44,385 bases of DNA from Coriobacteriales bacterium (GTDB lineage Bacteria > Actinomycetota > Coriobacteriia > Coriobacteriales > UBA8131). The stretch is taken from positions 1 through 44,385 of the forward strand of contig JAIRQA010000123.1 in the NCBI GenBank assembly GCA_031256715.1. Direction: 5' to 3'. The position numbers and the translations under genes were made by a program. Numbering within the stretch: position 1 is the stretch's first letter; every line of letters starts with the position of its first letter. Under the pieces are notes generated by a model. It was not told the origin of the DNA. It saw nothing but the letters and a program-made list of their open reading frames with translations, and made no database searches. Positions 17,301-23,570 of the stretch are shown one piece after another.

Positions 17301-19271
17301 ATAGCTATTTCTGGCCGCGTTTGGGAAGATGGCAATGCTGATGGCATTCAAGGGTCAGTTGTTGATGAGCCTGGTGTTGCAAATGTTAAAGTCGAGCTAT
17401 ACTGCCTAAATGATGACCCAGGACTTGCTAGCATTGTAGATAGTACAATTACCAACGATTTAGGCATTTACACTCTTGGTGGACGCAAGTCTGCAGATGA
17501 TCTGGATAGTATGCTTGACAACACGAAGCAATATGTTGTGAAAGTCTTTTTGCCAGATGGCACATGGTTCTTTTCTGATTATCAGGTTTACGGTAGCACT
17601 ACATCTACAGATTCAGACATAAAGAGTGTAGATGTCTTGAACGGAGTTGGGCTTACCAGCAGCAACACACCGCCAATTTATACGGTTGACATTGGAATTT
17701 ATCAATCGGGAGAAATATCCGGCAGAATTTGGCGTGACTCTAACGCCAGTGGAACAATAGACGACGAGGACAGTTTTATATTCTCTGAGACATATGATGT
17801 TAAGGTGAGTCTTCAAGAAAAGTCTGCCGATGGCTCGTGGTCGCTTAAAGACATGGTTGTGATTAATCAGGGTGACAGCGGACACTATGAGTTTGCAAAT
17901 CTGTTGCCAGGCACATACCGTTTGCTTTTTGACCGCAGCGAACTTCTTGCCCAAACAGAAGATTATCAATGGACAGTAAAAGGAACAAGCTATATCGCAA
18001 ACACCTCTGTTGTCGGTTATGCGAATTCTGCTTTAGATGAGCAAGGTGAATCTGATGAGATCCAGCTGCGTTCTGGTAGTATGCTCATTGGCGCTAATGC
18101 AGGAATTATTCCTTTTGTGCACGTTACAGGTTTTGCTTGGTTAGATGACAATCGTGATGGTATTCGCGATGCTAACGAACAAGCTTTTGCGGGTGCCAAA
18201 GTGACATTGCTAAAAGCCCTTGATGCATCTGGCGACAGTTTGGTTAATGAAACAAATGGCGAAGCATCAACTAGCTTTTTAAATAATTTTGATGCATCTG
18301 GCGACAATTTGGTTAATGAAACTGGTATTGTGGCACAAGGCATTAATGACGATGGAGAGTTCGCGATTAAAAACCTTGCTAAAGATAATAAAATCGTGCC
18401 TAAAGGTGTTGGCGACGAAGGTATCTTTGCTGAGGTCGCCTCACAAGACACCGACAGTAGCGGCTACTATCGCTTTGACGGTGTCCTTATAGAGCCTGGC
18501 AATTCCTACAAAGTCTCTTTTAGTAATGCCGACCCGGAAAACTTTGCTTTTACATATTTGGGCAATGACAATACTGCTATTAATCTTGTAGAGTCCTGGG
18601 AAGGTTCTGCTGCAACTAACTTCTTCTCTGAGGCAAACACAGATGCCATAAGCTTGCAGCAGCATTACGATGGGCGACTTAATACAGGCTATTACGCTAT
18701 TGCAACTTACAAGGTCACTTTTGTGCCAAATGGAGGTACATCTGCTTGGGGAACTGAAGAGAAAAGCTTCGATGCTAAGGAAGGTCGTCTTGTGCCATAT
18801 AAAGACGTTGCCTGGGATGGGCATGACTTCCTCGGTTGGTTCTTAGCGCCACAAGAGGCACACACTTGGGACTTCGCTAATGAGCTGATGCCAGCCTACG
18901 ATCTACGTTTTGTTGCACATTGGCAGATTGCTCCTGTGACACCACCGCAAACAACCGACCCAACAGACCCAGGTGATGCCGGTGGTAACGATGGCAGTGG
19001 CAATGGTGGTAATGGTGGTAACGGCAACAGTGGCGACAATGGCAGTAGCGGCGGTAGCGGCGATGGTGGCGACAACAATGGTTTAGATGGCAATTATAGC
19101 GGCGACGGTGCCTCTGGCAGCGGCAACGGCTCCAGTGGGCAATTGCATGATGGTTCGCCGACAACTGGTGATATAATGAGGATGGTGTTTGCTTTTGTGG
19201 GTGTTATTGCATTCTTAGGCTTAATGTCCATTGTTGTTTCTCGTCTTGTCTGGCGCAAGCGTATTAACTAA
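5355..19271 (+). CDS. Giant multidomain cell-wall adhesin (SpaA-like and SdrD B-like repeats, sortase motif)
   Basis: This 4638-residue surface protein fills almost a third of the window. A signal peptide with likely cleavage after AFA-28 is followed by an A/N/S/D/Q-rich stretch to about residue 225 containing 18-bp and 12-bp in-frame DNA repeats. Roughly residues 580-2950 hold about a dozen SpaA/Cna-B-like beta domains, each ending in a strand with a glutamate, such as YTLTETA, YIVVETAPP, WYWIEETRSG and YYYVEESLAPIGY; many may form Lys-Asn isopeptide bonds. DUF11-like domains follow (~2990-3600). Five SdrD B-like calcium-binding-type domains start near 3637, 3827, 3983, 4118 and 4254, with cores such as WLDDNRDGIRD. 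An InlB B-type repeat (~4451-4520) and a G/N/S-rich spacer (~4525-4598) precede the sortase-like motif SPTTGD (4601-4606), a hydrophobic span and the tail WRKRIN. It probably stands far out from the wall and binds host or partner cells; the ligand is unknown and no sortase gene is present here. Confidence 0.93.
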   Translation: MKSKLSKSFHALLAVLLALAILPTAAFAVGGKAFYGAQASDVLEQEPSGASASANASDAANANDAANASDAANASDAASGNASSENAAAALTGAGSGETDNNASSGTGADLIDGLAQGLIGEQYESQPGNMPENQSASQSDSQPWSQDGAQTGAQTGAQEGTENSAQTGEQKDALINSDLSSQVGKQFGTLGSSKSTLPSLSLLEKNKGSRAVAPLAADLSVHFVNPIDSNPYSGVFQTINISATGNHTPFVLVIPVPNANNGSYSVNGANPLPPNMGTLVYQEVENLATVSGLSGLSGRGVLIWDSNGDAYQFSVAIMLANGYTSNGSTFALRAHIYEAVGGGTQAIKSGGAHVSTENLNLSWKAEDPAALYMVTKSSTSSIADPQNEIREYASYEYGKSETYDAAPLDRKLERGYVVSYNLAVTSTRSGESSGRIFVRDDKITITDTFAGGLGNTGTPRAVTIKQGFNVLGEWSASGGANGAGFTPTLSGGNITGFNYVINAVGGFLNNTNYTVEVTYDKQVYTQAHDNNTTPALPQTVSNTARLSWQTVLNTTNHTSANSKADVTLGWKQRGPNLPTLEVLKSFTVSGLTRAYTVGLARIYENNNSLVAGSNSAVKFQLAGTHPSASIASKTPNLTLGDSSSSARFERLVPGVYTLTETANISSHFKTNNTQYKIIVEDVPAGSGVALMHLPAADGTNPSWTDLNGNKKIEANEITYGASAGPVTTADNNNGAVTFTNVALDVGRVQVDAFHQSGWQNSGSGLEGWPSGQWIAVVNASTKTVVGRPQQLDGASQVVFENVPTAASPELSLRLVSDGNGNAYVETDYAYNIITASAAGAQADLNGAPLSKITVSADYLYYYDLFYKSMRGGFITGKYFRGTNLNAAEVRETGFKSEFVLVNISTGNDVPGTEFDISGSTSAVGVIKKDFPHGTYGIRETALTVNGVKYLPTSSFKPYSLIAYTGGTGDVLVDILPGGYVAKPYLRDISGPYSASSEELVTVGTDVKIVNPTTWGELKIASYYYSTNNSIYATPNSIAYPASYTITKVVSDGAGGFIDDTVQPLTLTVTADPFETTTHPNGWREYGEVTRLVPYDGGTWYRVHANYVAERVVVASMGSSTGATQGSSNTVYVYVGGNFAQAANNLHAPLAVNPADGAITITNPEDSQMAVFCQAQTPRVQITKMRSDSLQPLAAATFVLYKMGADGKYHVAQNLPGAPTASPGSPWLFSTSTAGSAPNVLFSNVSVGNYIVVETAPPQLFERDTRYDELFDEDGYVWNAAAPPDIDPALTDTSKYPHFVVTAKDNYGNPREASVVNLTPNGSDVTNKVYELPVVNYPLITPIIKATDSSDASGVPKAGAIYELLGGSGTVLGYAKTAASGAGVNFYKPAEGADPLANIGNASMLVKLKAPVGSSLPFAFSIRELRNLDGLGDSYHGPAGNYLDIRPQFNFSLSNSLDSLGAISTTQVPPTSANPNPEPLLGSWTSADNSLYLKDKRPPFNGGASFTPSTNTLAVSVAYIPAFNLDFTKQTETAATEISTGNEVYVTVDAAGAEFRLYYTVDGDASLAKHYVMLDDSTGASRLIDDPNGEASTFRLISSADSAHIGRIQLPYIDAVAKTWYLEETKTPPVPQSTATLDYSPALKYLKISPVKIDFEPTSSVNGDQGHQGIVEKITRTDTVFPRKPNNPAHDWMLKNITDPYFINLVKLPIRPTGVAPVINGFAIDTIDNENSWASIGVFDAGFNVYRVGAEGSYPLWGQKPVDSITTGGAINSPPYNSATTRRLNPGWYWIEETRSGINYDFIDSWENIEGGNRYNEASSVYVNIDGKLTGGPFGGAGFFVPGQEGSWLSLADEYYINPSTRNHGYWVNIVPNDTESIDDNTARVVFGNSNRLHGHIETWIRADGVKLGYRNLPNGHSALEGGLANVEFYIYPGYKDASGGYHRLPTVGNLPINKEPIRTDSNGLFDTGGFLPLSQACRGISPTGQGNVDWSRIYDPNGTLKDKYSDIDNSDWYLIFVETKGAADYGDLPVLAPNFANIDQFPQYALAIEGAYGGTLTVRAQFHPLNPLTKERGLDALDSRPNYNPDDPNTWGTGRYIVPNYKGSAVLNIAKTDARDQSQPLLGAYLNIYMVNPDIVAERYPSEQYTFNPDDLALSTLNTTSDLQLITSVVSALEPTDIRLNPGYYYVEESLAPIGYNSFGSWQINAPGSLNNGGLEDTAAPGNPFGLNAATRFVGPIEVLDSNDPFELIIKDRPLAQISLRNYWNSVQIADADYNVIYSVTGPSGSGYSNKQITVSANETVTLNRLTDGIYTIKLVSVSDTALLGYQVNTAVSQADYVRVGILGGEIIAVNYGLGGANAVGSYFGFGGNLRFAYDGLGGKESCVIDISYPAIASLMILKGGYVDGRFFDYNRTGIPVSLVSATFEVERMLGDTDVLDTAYESSQYGFSAGKRTVVWNSDEHVSNGLRVKLGPGLYRVTEKAVSNGSWLVDMAPLYVRITDQPGLVYLSNWDDSIIKRKRVDADNPANNLKGATPDDPLSNEENTSRAWFYNEGSTAPAALYKHANKNDSPSANRSGAVFEVYAASKVVNNKLDAQATPEAILSSGRTQYPPYDDPANPPVDSVGSGPDAIYATRLVAGDYVVVERSAPDGLAADPSELTPLKVSGNTQPIYNGFADSGNINSAGIVNAPQTQVNVTVKLEYPQVGSSASFKTTVSGTLLKLWRLKDGAMVGSVNPDDYVLMQQLVTYPGTTPTASNYPGYASFELRITGTFYITEEVSSEYDFMIAKENYSTIAKAVNANIGFTVTRDAIANQLVISTVNSDYEDSHNYSDVSDHTWLDGTTNLLTIENSFAGYRIAAQKLEFMTNKPLADARFGLYDDEIKAKNANPSEAVTLLVLDETATVNTPIFRRQQQLGNTDANGLFYFDPLYIEPGQKKDYWVAEIQSPAGHTYDAWYDSLVQKVTIGESEHLLVAKFTDGTDSVPSLDVIKGFKDAGGNIQPQMMADVPLSQNALSVSYTLRASAANNVVPLYGYQVVDSGFTFKDTHAADIDDATYNIDVVRLAPSYAYSDAASQATGKNANKEPVWASVNGSAWQLLDQGRNFAVNMPPDPNTPALIVRYCSVNPASGAKDPYGNPVYDGNYYVGTMFVPGDITLGITFDERPTNRDTSEIESILNTAYVQAVPHAGTALRSADAHARLGFEITIRPQVSMAKVRTSLDTPPPGSAMHYTLTLKNEPNSDYGEQVLPHPIILDKLPESSMSFVDANVYLVPAPGATRVAYSAYTFNEDGNLLSWSFPGLNLAEGASIEIDLMTRLGSIIFEGKVTNTAYATSGLTYLPSKDYPTGAAFIPTGNNYDVASVIYDDSQDGAVKLAEYNFLVSKGYSKNGLFIKAAQTTNTSPESGIKVQKSASVQGQPDAENDFSLGVADVRMGDIISYRLQLRVGQNPIQNAIFYDILPQQQSATTWTADLLNQLEFLQVDLVTITPVVSGTPGSSQAVYGSPISVFGTIDASVSGAAQVSFSDSLTYADLRAGSGNSVGSDMAKSLIVNLDSVDLDGAGLMRGAGDVLAYELVTVEYSMRLNNPAGNDSLDRIELINKDNSGMLVANDMAIDFHWVSDPKITSNQSGIVAARFVPADVSIAGFVWDDRDIDGVISEGMASTGLASENDADIAKPKVNVYLYQTTDYDPADLNAANNASYQLIAQTQSDSNGEYSFNSLPSSYGTGNGSHDVSDPTLLRYRVVFGSVSGYQYTLTNAGVDSSLNSAVANMQWTSADIPPAPGADGYYGLGETFAFFTQNEFDGWQVDLGMKNGNSQAPPKQINGGMYCSADISGTVFYDANGNSILDSNEGALPEGTMPSPAFVNLELYRSDDLNNPIATTKPDPATGYYSFANLLVKYNDSYTYSIVADKLAPELASVSHDYQWALPEVVLDSEINSNFVAVNSGEDATVPNDSWRFANKELALEYGQSQRYINAGLIPKGIAISGRVWEDGNADGIQGSVVDEPGVANVKVELYCLNDDPGLASIVDSTITNDLGIYTLGGRKSADDLDSMLDNTKQYVVKVFLPDGTWFFSDYQVYGSTTSTDSDIKSVDVLNGVGLTSSNTPPIYTVDIGIYQSGEISGRIWRDSNASGTIDDEDSFIFSETYDVKVSLQEKSADGSWSLKDMVVINQGDSGHYEFANLLPGTYRLLFDRSELLAQTEDYQWTVKGTSYIANTSVVGYANSALDEQGESDEIQLRSGSMLIGANAGIIPFVHVTGFAWLDDNRDGIRDANEQAFAGAKVTLLKALDASGDSLVNETNGEASTSFLNNFDASGDNLVNETGIVAQGINDDGEFAIKNLAKDNKIVPKGVGDEGIFAEVASQDTDSSGYYRFDGVLIEPGNSYKVSFSNADPENFAFTYLGNDNTAINLVESWEGSAATNFFSEANTDAISLQQHYDGRLNTGYYAIATYKVTFVPNGGTSAWGTEEKSFDAKEGRLVPYKDVAWDGHDFLGWFLAPQEAHTWDFANELMPAYDLRFVAHWQIAPVTPPQTTDPTDPGDAGGNDGSGNGGNGGNGNSGDNGSSGGSGDGGDNNGLDGNYSGDGASGSGNGSSGQLHDGSPTTGDIMRMVFAFVGVIAFLGLMSIVVSRLVWRKRIN
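5514..5585 (+). repeat. Four 18-bp tandem repeats near the adhesin N-terminus
   Basis: Four units of type GCTAATGCCAGTGATGCG encode the six-residue unit ANASDA in a low-complexity region just after the signal peptide. A second array of three 12-bp units (GGCGCACAAACA type, about 5799-5834) lies a little downstream. Both keep the frame whatever the copy number. Confidence 0.9.
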
Positions 19272-19382
19272 AGAGGTGTTAACAAACACACATACATCAA
19301 ACATTGCGAACAACTATTGCTTATTACCATATCAGGCAGACGCTGTGAAACTCATCACCGTCACATGCTCTGCTTCCCATAA

Positions 19383-19432
19383 ACCCCCTGTCAGTTTTTA
19401 CCCCTTTTTCATCTGGCAGGGGGTCTATTTTT
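19383..19432 (+). terminator. Rho-independent terminator of the adhesin gene
   Basis: Arms ACCCCCTGTCAG (19383-19394) and CTGGCAGGGGGT (19413-19424) pair with one mismatch and are followed by CTATTTTT. It ends the 13.9-kb transcript 110 bases after the stop codon. The rest of 19272-19671 holds the yebC promoter and no gene that I can see. Confidence 0.85.
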
Positions 19433-19535
19433 CTGGAGCAAAGCCGTAGTTGTTTTGGTGCTTTTGGTACTTTAAGATCATATTTTGGTACTATAAGCTC
19501 TTAGAAACCCTCTGAACAAGCAAGAGAGGTGCGTT

Positions 19536-19565
19536 TTCACAGGTGTGTGCCTCTTGCGCTATAAT
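19536..19565 (+). promoter_or_regulatory. Promoter of yebC
   Basis: TTCACA (19536-19541) and TATAAT (19560-19565) are 18 bases apart. The spacer region overlaps an inverted repeat, GCAAGAG (from 19520) with CTCTTGC (to 19558), which might be an operator. The implied leader is about 100 bases. Confidence 0.55.
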
Positions 19566-19671
19566 GGTGTGAACACAAATTCAGATGCAACATGTAATAT
19601 CCAATATACATATGTGCGACAGTGTGCATGTGTATGTATAAGTAACAGCAGTAACAATGGAGGTATTAAAG

Positions 19672-20430
19672 ATGTCAGGCCATTCTAAATGGGCAACTAC
19701 AAAGCACCGTAAGGCAGCGCAAGATAAAAAGCGCAGCGCAATTTTTTCTAAGCTATCGCGCAATATTACAGTGGCAGCAAAAGAGGGAGGCGACCCCAAC
19801 CCCGAAAACAATGCCTCGCTTGCGGCAGCTATTGCAAAAGCAAGGGGCTATTCTCTACCTAAAGACAAGATTGATGCCGCTATAAAAAAGGCTTTTGGCA
19901 CTGGTTCGGATTCTGCTAACTATGAAACTGTTGTTTATGAGGGTTATGGTCCTGCTGGCGTTGCTATTTATATCGAGGCACTTACCGATAACCGCAATCG
20001 TACGGCAGCAGATGTGCGCTCGGCGTTTTCTCATAGTGGGGGAAACCTTGGTACAACCGGAAGCGTTGCGTTTCAGTTTGAGCGTAAGGGGCAAATCAAT
20101 CTAGACAAACAACAGTCTCCCGATGAAGATGAGTTCATGCTGCAAGTGGCAGAAGCCGGTGGTGACGACTATGAAGATGCAGATGATGAGTGGGTTGTAA
20201 CAACCGCTCCTACCGAGCTAGCTACCGTACGCAGCAGTTTAGAATCTCAGGGGCTAGAGATTAAAGGCTATGAGTTGGTTATGGTGCCAAGTACACCAAC
20301 GGAAGTAAGTGTTTCTGATGCCAAGAAAGTTATGCGACTTGTAGATAAGTTGGAAGAGCTTGAGGATCTGCAAAACGTTTATCATAGCATGGACATCACC
20401 GACGAGATTGCTGCAGCGTTAGACGAATAG
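19672..20430 (+). CDS. yebC: YebC/PmpR-family protein
   Basis: This 252-residue protein belongs to the YebC/PmpR/TACO1 family, whose members act as DNA-binding regulators or, as shown for some YebC proteins, help ribosomes through difficult sequences such as proline runs. The conserved opening MSGHSKWATTKHRKAAQDKKR, the YEGYGPAG block and the T-DNRNRT-A-VR block are all present. The ATG at 19672 is preferred over an in-frame ATG at 19657 because GGAGG (19659-19663) lies 8 bases before it and because family members start with M-(S/A)-GHSKW. yebC is often next to ruvC; here it is followed after 8 bases by a DUF3866 gene, so the two are probably co-transcribed. Confidence 0.93.
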   Translation: MSGHSKWATTKHRKAAQDKKRSAIFSKLSRNITVAAKEGGDPNPENNASLAAAIAKARGYSLPKDKIDAAIKKAFGTGSDSANYETVVYEGYGPAGVAIYIEALTDNRNRTAADVRSAFSHSGGNLGTTGSVAFQFERKGQINLDKQQSPDEDEFMLQVAEAGGDDYEDADDEWVVTTAPTELATVRSSLESQGLEIKGYELVMVPSTPTEVSVSDAKKVMRLVDKLEELEDLQNVYHSMDITDEIAAALDE

Positions 20431-20438
20431 CGGCAGCA

Positions 20439-21689
20439 GTGTATAAAACCGCAACAGTTATTAAGGAGCTGGGCAGCTACGATGATGCCCAGCTCCTGCT
20501 TGTCTCTTGTGACAATGAAGCAACGAATGCGCCTATTAAGGCGATAAACTATCTTGCAATAGGCAGCCGCGTTAAACCAGATGCTAAAGTAATTATCAAC
20601 ACTTTGGCGTTGGAGTTGGGCTTGGGCACAGGAGGCTATGCCTTTGTTCAACCGACTGTTGTACATCAAGAAACATCGTCTTTAGCGCCACAGTTGCAGC
20701 AATCATTTCTAACGTGCGAAGCGTCTGAGTCGCTGCCGTTATCGCCACAATCATTGCAATCGCCTTTAGTGCACGAAGCACCTGAGTCGCCACAGTCATT
20801 GCAAACGCCTAAATTAATACAATCGCCACAATCGCCTCTAAAGTTAAAGTCCACACAGGGTCATATTGTCAAACTTCGTTATACGCCTTTGCAGCATAAC
20901 GTATTGGCAGTAGAAGAGCCGGCATCACCTTATCATAGTTTATTGGCAAACGCCAAGGACATCAATGGGATGCCAGTAGTTTGTTGTGCGCTACATAGCC
21001 AGCTACCTTTGGTCGCAGCGGCAATAAAGAGTGTTATGCCTGATGCTAGAATAGCCTACTGCATGACAGATGAAGCAGCGTTGATGTTAGCTTTTTCTAA
21101 CTTAGTGCGGCAGTGTAAGCAAAGTGGTCTTATAGATACTACAATAAGTTGCGGACAGGCAACTGGCGGCGACTTAGAGGCAGTTAGCCTTTATTCGGGT
21201 CTTCTTGCTGCACGATTTGTAGCTAAAGCAGACGCGTCAATTGTTGCCATAGGTCCTGGCAATGTGGGAACGTCAACTGCCTTTGGAAACACGGGTATCG
21301 CTCAGGGCGTAGCACTTAACGCGGTATCCTCGTTAGGTGGTGTTCCCGTTTGCGCTTTGCGTGTATCATTTGCTGACAAGCGTGAGCGCCATTTTGGCGT
21401 GAGTCATCATAGCATTGTGGCTCTTGCCAACGTTTGCTTGACAAAATGTAAAGTTGCTTTACCTGCGAGTCTGCCCGGTAGTCAGCGCAAAGCCATACTT
21501 CAGGCACTGGAGCAAAACGAAATTTATGGGCGACATGATGTTACAGATGTGTGGTTTAACCGTGACGACATCTGTTTGCGAGGAGTAGAGGTTACAAGTA
21601 TGGGACGCAATGAAATAGATGATCCAAGTTTTTTCCTAACATCACTGGCAGCAGGCGTTTTTTGCGCAGAATTGCTTTCTAGCAAGTAA
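20439..21689 (+). CDS. DUF3866 family protein
   Basis: This 416-residue protein matches the DUF3866 family, found in Firmicutes and Actinobacteria and of unknown function. The recognisable parts are the N-terminal domain (res ~1-75), the block HIVKLRYTPLQ..VLAVEEP, and a long C-terminal region with SCGQATGGDLEAVSLYSGL, AIGPGNVGTSTAFGNTGIAQG and VSHHSIVAL. Between the first two, residues ~76-141 form an S/P/Q/L-rich low-complexity insertion (repeats of SPQSLQSP type) that is expendable by appearance. The start is a GTG 8 bases after yebC with no clear Shine-Dalgarno sequence, suggesting translational coupling. DUF3866 genes often lie near xerD, as here. A soluble cytoplasmic enzyme is likely, but its reaction is unknown. 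Confidence 0.8.
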   Translation: MYKTATVIKELGSYDDAQLLLVSCDNEATNAPIKAINYLAIGSRVKPDAKVIINTLALELGLGTGGYAFVQPTVVHQETSSLAPQLQQSFLTCEASESLPLSPQSLQSPLVHEAPESPQSLQTPKLIQSPQSPLKLKSTQGHIVKLRYTPLQHNVLAVEEPASPYHSLLANAKDINGMPVVCCALHSQLPLVAAAIKSVMPDARIAYCMTDEAALMLAFSNLVRQCKQSGLIDTTISCGQATGGDLEAVSLYSGLLAARFVAKADASIVAIGPGNVGTSTAFGNTGIAQGVALNAVSSLGGVPVCALRVSFADKRERHFGVSHHSIVALANVCLTKCKVALPASLPGSQRKAILQALEQNEIYGRHDVTDVWFNRDDICLRGVEVTSMGRNEIDDPSFFLTSLAAGVFCAELLSSK

Positions 21690-21730
21690 GCTAAAGCAAA
21701 TGCGAGTTGTAAACAAGCTGTCGTAGAATA

Positions 21731-21816
21731 AGGGAGTTGTTAAATGAAAGAGCATGCCAGATCAGAAAAAGACAGCGAAAACGATTGGTCACGTGCATAA
21801 GAGAGTTGTTAAATGA
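21731..21816 (+). repeat. Duplicated translation-start segment before xerD
   Basis: The 17 bases AGGGAGTTGTTAAATGA (21731-21747) recur with one change at 21800-21816, 69 bases later. Each copy carries a purine-rich ribosome site and an ATG. The downstream copy leads to ATG-AAA-TGA, overlapping the likely xerD ATG at 21818. Confidence 0.8.
21744..21800 (+). CDS. Possible 18-residue leader peptide of xerD
   Basis: An ATG at 21744, 7 bases after AGGGAG (21731-21736), opens an 18-codon frame, MKEHARSEKDSENDWSRA, that stops 17 bases before the xerD ATG. Its initiation signals look better than those of xerD, so it could load ribosomes that re-initiate downstream. It may equally be a by-product of the duplicated start segment. 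No homologue is recognised. Confidence 0.35.
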   Translation: MKEHARSEKDSENDWSRA

Positions 21817-21817
21817 A

Positions 21818-22756
21818 ATGAGCCAGCTTGAACAGGTTCAAATGGAATACCTTGATTTTCTTAATGTCGAGAAGGGCGCGTCGCCCAAGACTACAGAAGC
21901 CTATGCAGGTGATCTAAGGCGTTATCTTTTATATCTGAGAAAAGGTGGCTGCGAACAGCTGGAGCAGGTAACATATAACATAATAGTAGAATATCTTGCT
22001 GGCTTGCGCGATATTGGCTATGCTTCTAGCAGTGTAGAGCGAGCAATAGCTGCCATAAAAGGCTATCACCGTTTTGCAGTGCGCGAATCCTTTACAGCAC
22101 ATGAGCCTACAGCTGCAATTCGCACACCAAAAAGTGCACGCAATTTGCCTGACACACTTAGTTTAGATCAAGTTAATTCATTGTTAGATCAAGTGTTTCC
22201 AGACAAGCCTGTTGGTATGCGCGATAAAGCCATATTAGAAATCCTTTATGGGTGCGGATTGCGAGTAAGTGAACTAGTGGGTTTAGACACGCGAGACTAT
22301 GATAGTGGCGAGGGCTTATTGCAAGTTACGGGCAAAGGCAGTAAGCAGCGAATGGTGCCCATCGCTGGTAGCGCCTATGTTGCAATGACAAACTATTTGC
22401 AAGGTGCCAGAGAACACCTTCACGTAAAAAAAGAGCTTGCGCCTCGCGATAAATATGCCATCTTCCTGAATACTTGCGGGCAACGTATCTCGCGCATTGG
22501 TATCTACAAACATGTGCAGCGCTACGGCTTGCAGGTGGGAATCAAAAATCTGCATCCACATTCGCTACGTCATTCGTATGCCACGCATCTGCTAGAGGGA
22601 GGCGCCGATTTGCGAAGCATTCAGGAGCTGCTTGGCCATTCAGATATTGCTACGACTCAGATTTACACACATGTAAGCACAGTGTTTCTTCGTGAAGAAT
22701 ACCTCGCCTGTCATCCAAGGGCAAAAGCCTCACTTTCGAATACAAGAAGTGCTTGA
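21818..22756 (+). CDS. xerD: Tyrosine recombinase XerD
   Basis: This 312-residue protein is a XerC/XerD-type site-specific recombinase, which resolves chromosome dimers at dif with the FtsK translocase. All six catalytic positions are present: R149 (GLRVSEL), K173 (GKGSKQR), H248 and R251 (HPHSLRHSYATHLL), H274 (LLGHSDI) and the nucleophile Y283 (QIYTHVS). An N-terminal SAM-like core-binding domain covers residues ~5-95. The N-terminus MSQLEQVQMEYLDFL fits the family; starting further upstream at 21737 would add 27 residues not typical of XerD. It is nearer XerD than XerC by general appearance and by its DUF3866 neighbour. Its 3' end overlaps the 3' end of recX by 46 bases, tail to tail. Confidence 0.9.
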   Translation: MSQLEQVQMEYLDFLNVEKGASPKTTEAYAGDLRRYLLYLRKGGCEQLEQVTYNIIVEYLAGLRDIGYASSSVERAIAAIKGYHRFAVRESFTAHEPTAAIRTPKSARNLPDTLSLDQVNSLLDQVFPDKPVGMRDKAILEILYGCGLRVSELVGLDTRDYDSGEGLLQVTGKGSKQRMVPIAGSAYVAMTNYLQGAREHLHVKKELAPRDKYAIFLNTCGQRISRIGIYKHVQRYGLQVGIKNLHPHSLRHSYATHLLEGGADLRSIQELLGHSDIATTQIYTHVSTVFLREEYLACHPRAKASLSNTRSA

Positions 22757-23223
22757 TGTGCAACATCGGCGGCATAACCCTTGTTTAGCAAATGCCTAAA
22801 GCGAGCGGCACGGACATTTTTAGCACGTGGCCTGTGCCGCTCTAATTCTGCTAAAGCGCGTTTGCGTTCGTTGGCACCGTCCGAGTAACAATCCGGCCAA
22901 TTTGTGAACGCGTTGGCGCATATCCCATAATGTTTAATTTCGCGCTCGATACGTCGTATGCCCCAGCCCAGATTTAGTTTACCGCGTATCCAGGCATCAG
23001 CAAAGCGCATGTCATTAACAATTTCACAGGCAATAGCACGATTAATGGCATTGTCACAAGCTTGCGCATCAAACCCACAGTTGAGTAATCGCTTGCGCAG
23101 TTCGTAAGCCGATCTCTCGCGCACACAACAAAGCTGCACAAGTTTTGTGAATGCAGCCTCTGCATCGCAGGGATTGCATTTTTGTAGCCGACTTGCCTTT
23201 TTTGTCTTTGCGTTATCAATCAT
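22711..23223 (-). CDS. recX: RecA regulator RecX
   Basis: RecX binds RecA filaments and limits or tunes recombination and SOS induction. This 170-residue protein shows the family pattern of three-helix repeats: LCVRERSAYELRKRLL, then MRFADAWIRGKLNLGWGIRRIEREIKHYGI, then ARFRHLLNKGY. It is on the same strand as recA, 347 bases downstream of it. That gap contains a perfect inverted repeat, so recX may be transcribed separately or partly with recA. The C-terminus overlaps the end of xerD by 46 bases on the opposite strand. Confidence 0.88.
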   Translation of the reverse strand: MIDNAKTKKASRLQKCNPCDAEAAFTKLVQLCCVRERSAYELRKRLLNCGFDAQACDNAINRAIACEIVNDMRFADAWIRGKLNLGWGIRRIEREIKHYGICANAFTNWPDCYSDGANERKRALAELERHRPRAKNVRAARFRHLLNKGYAADVAHQALLVFESEAFALG

Positions 23224-23570
23224 GGTCTAGTTCGTTGTAGAGTGTTCATATTTGACTCCATTTCGCCGCACTGTGGCGGCTCGAAACGTTATACAAGTTT
23301 GTCAATCTTTTACACGTGTTGACTGTCAATAACACGTGGCGAAACACGTTGGCACGCAACTAATAGTCGATTTGATGTTATTAACATTCACTCTTGTGAG
23401 GTCGTATCACCATCTTCTTCTTCTTCTTCTTCTTCTAATAAATACTCGTTAACTCACATTAGCCAGATGCTATTTGCTACACCTCATTTAGCTAAGGGAG
23501 CCAATAATTTCCTGGTATATTTTTTCAGCTTTATTAGAATTTGCTACGCCTCATCTAGTTAAGAGTTCTA
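23224..23570. other. recX-recA gap with inverted repeats, (TCT)8 tract and a direct repeat
   Basis: No gene is visible. It contains an 8-bp perfect inverted repeat (CACGTGTT 23313-23320, AACACGTG 23331-23338), a GCCGC/GCGGC hairpin (23265-23280), a (TCT)8 tract (23413-23436) and an imperfect 24-base direct repeat beginning TTTGCTAC at 23473 and 23540. Confidence 0.7.

Noticed and set aside
18017-18451. 144-residue antisense frame inside the adhesin gene, and similar antisense frames such as 10434-10886
   Set aside because: They are shadows of the strongly coding sense strand and have no start signals or domains.
23413-23436. (TCT)8 tract as a phase-variation switch
   Set aside because: It lies in a non-coding gap away from any promoter or start codon that I can identify, so there is no clear switch to operate.
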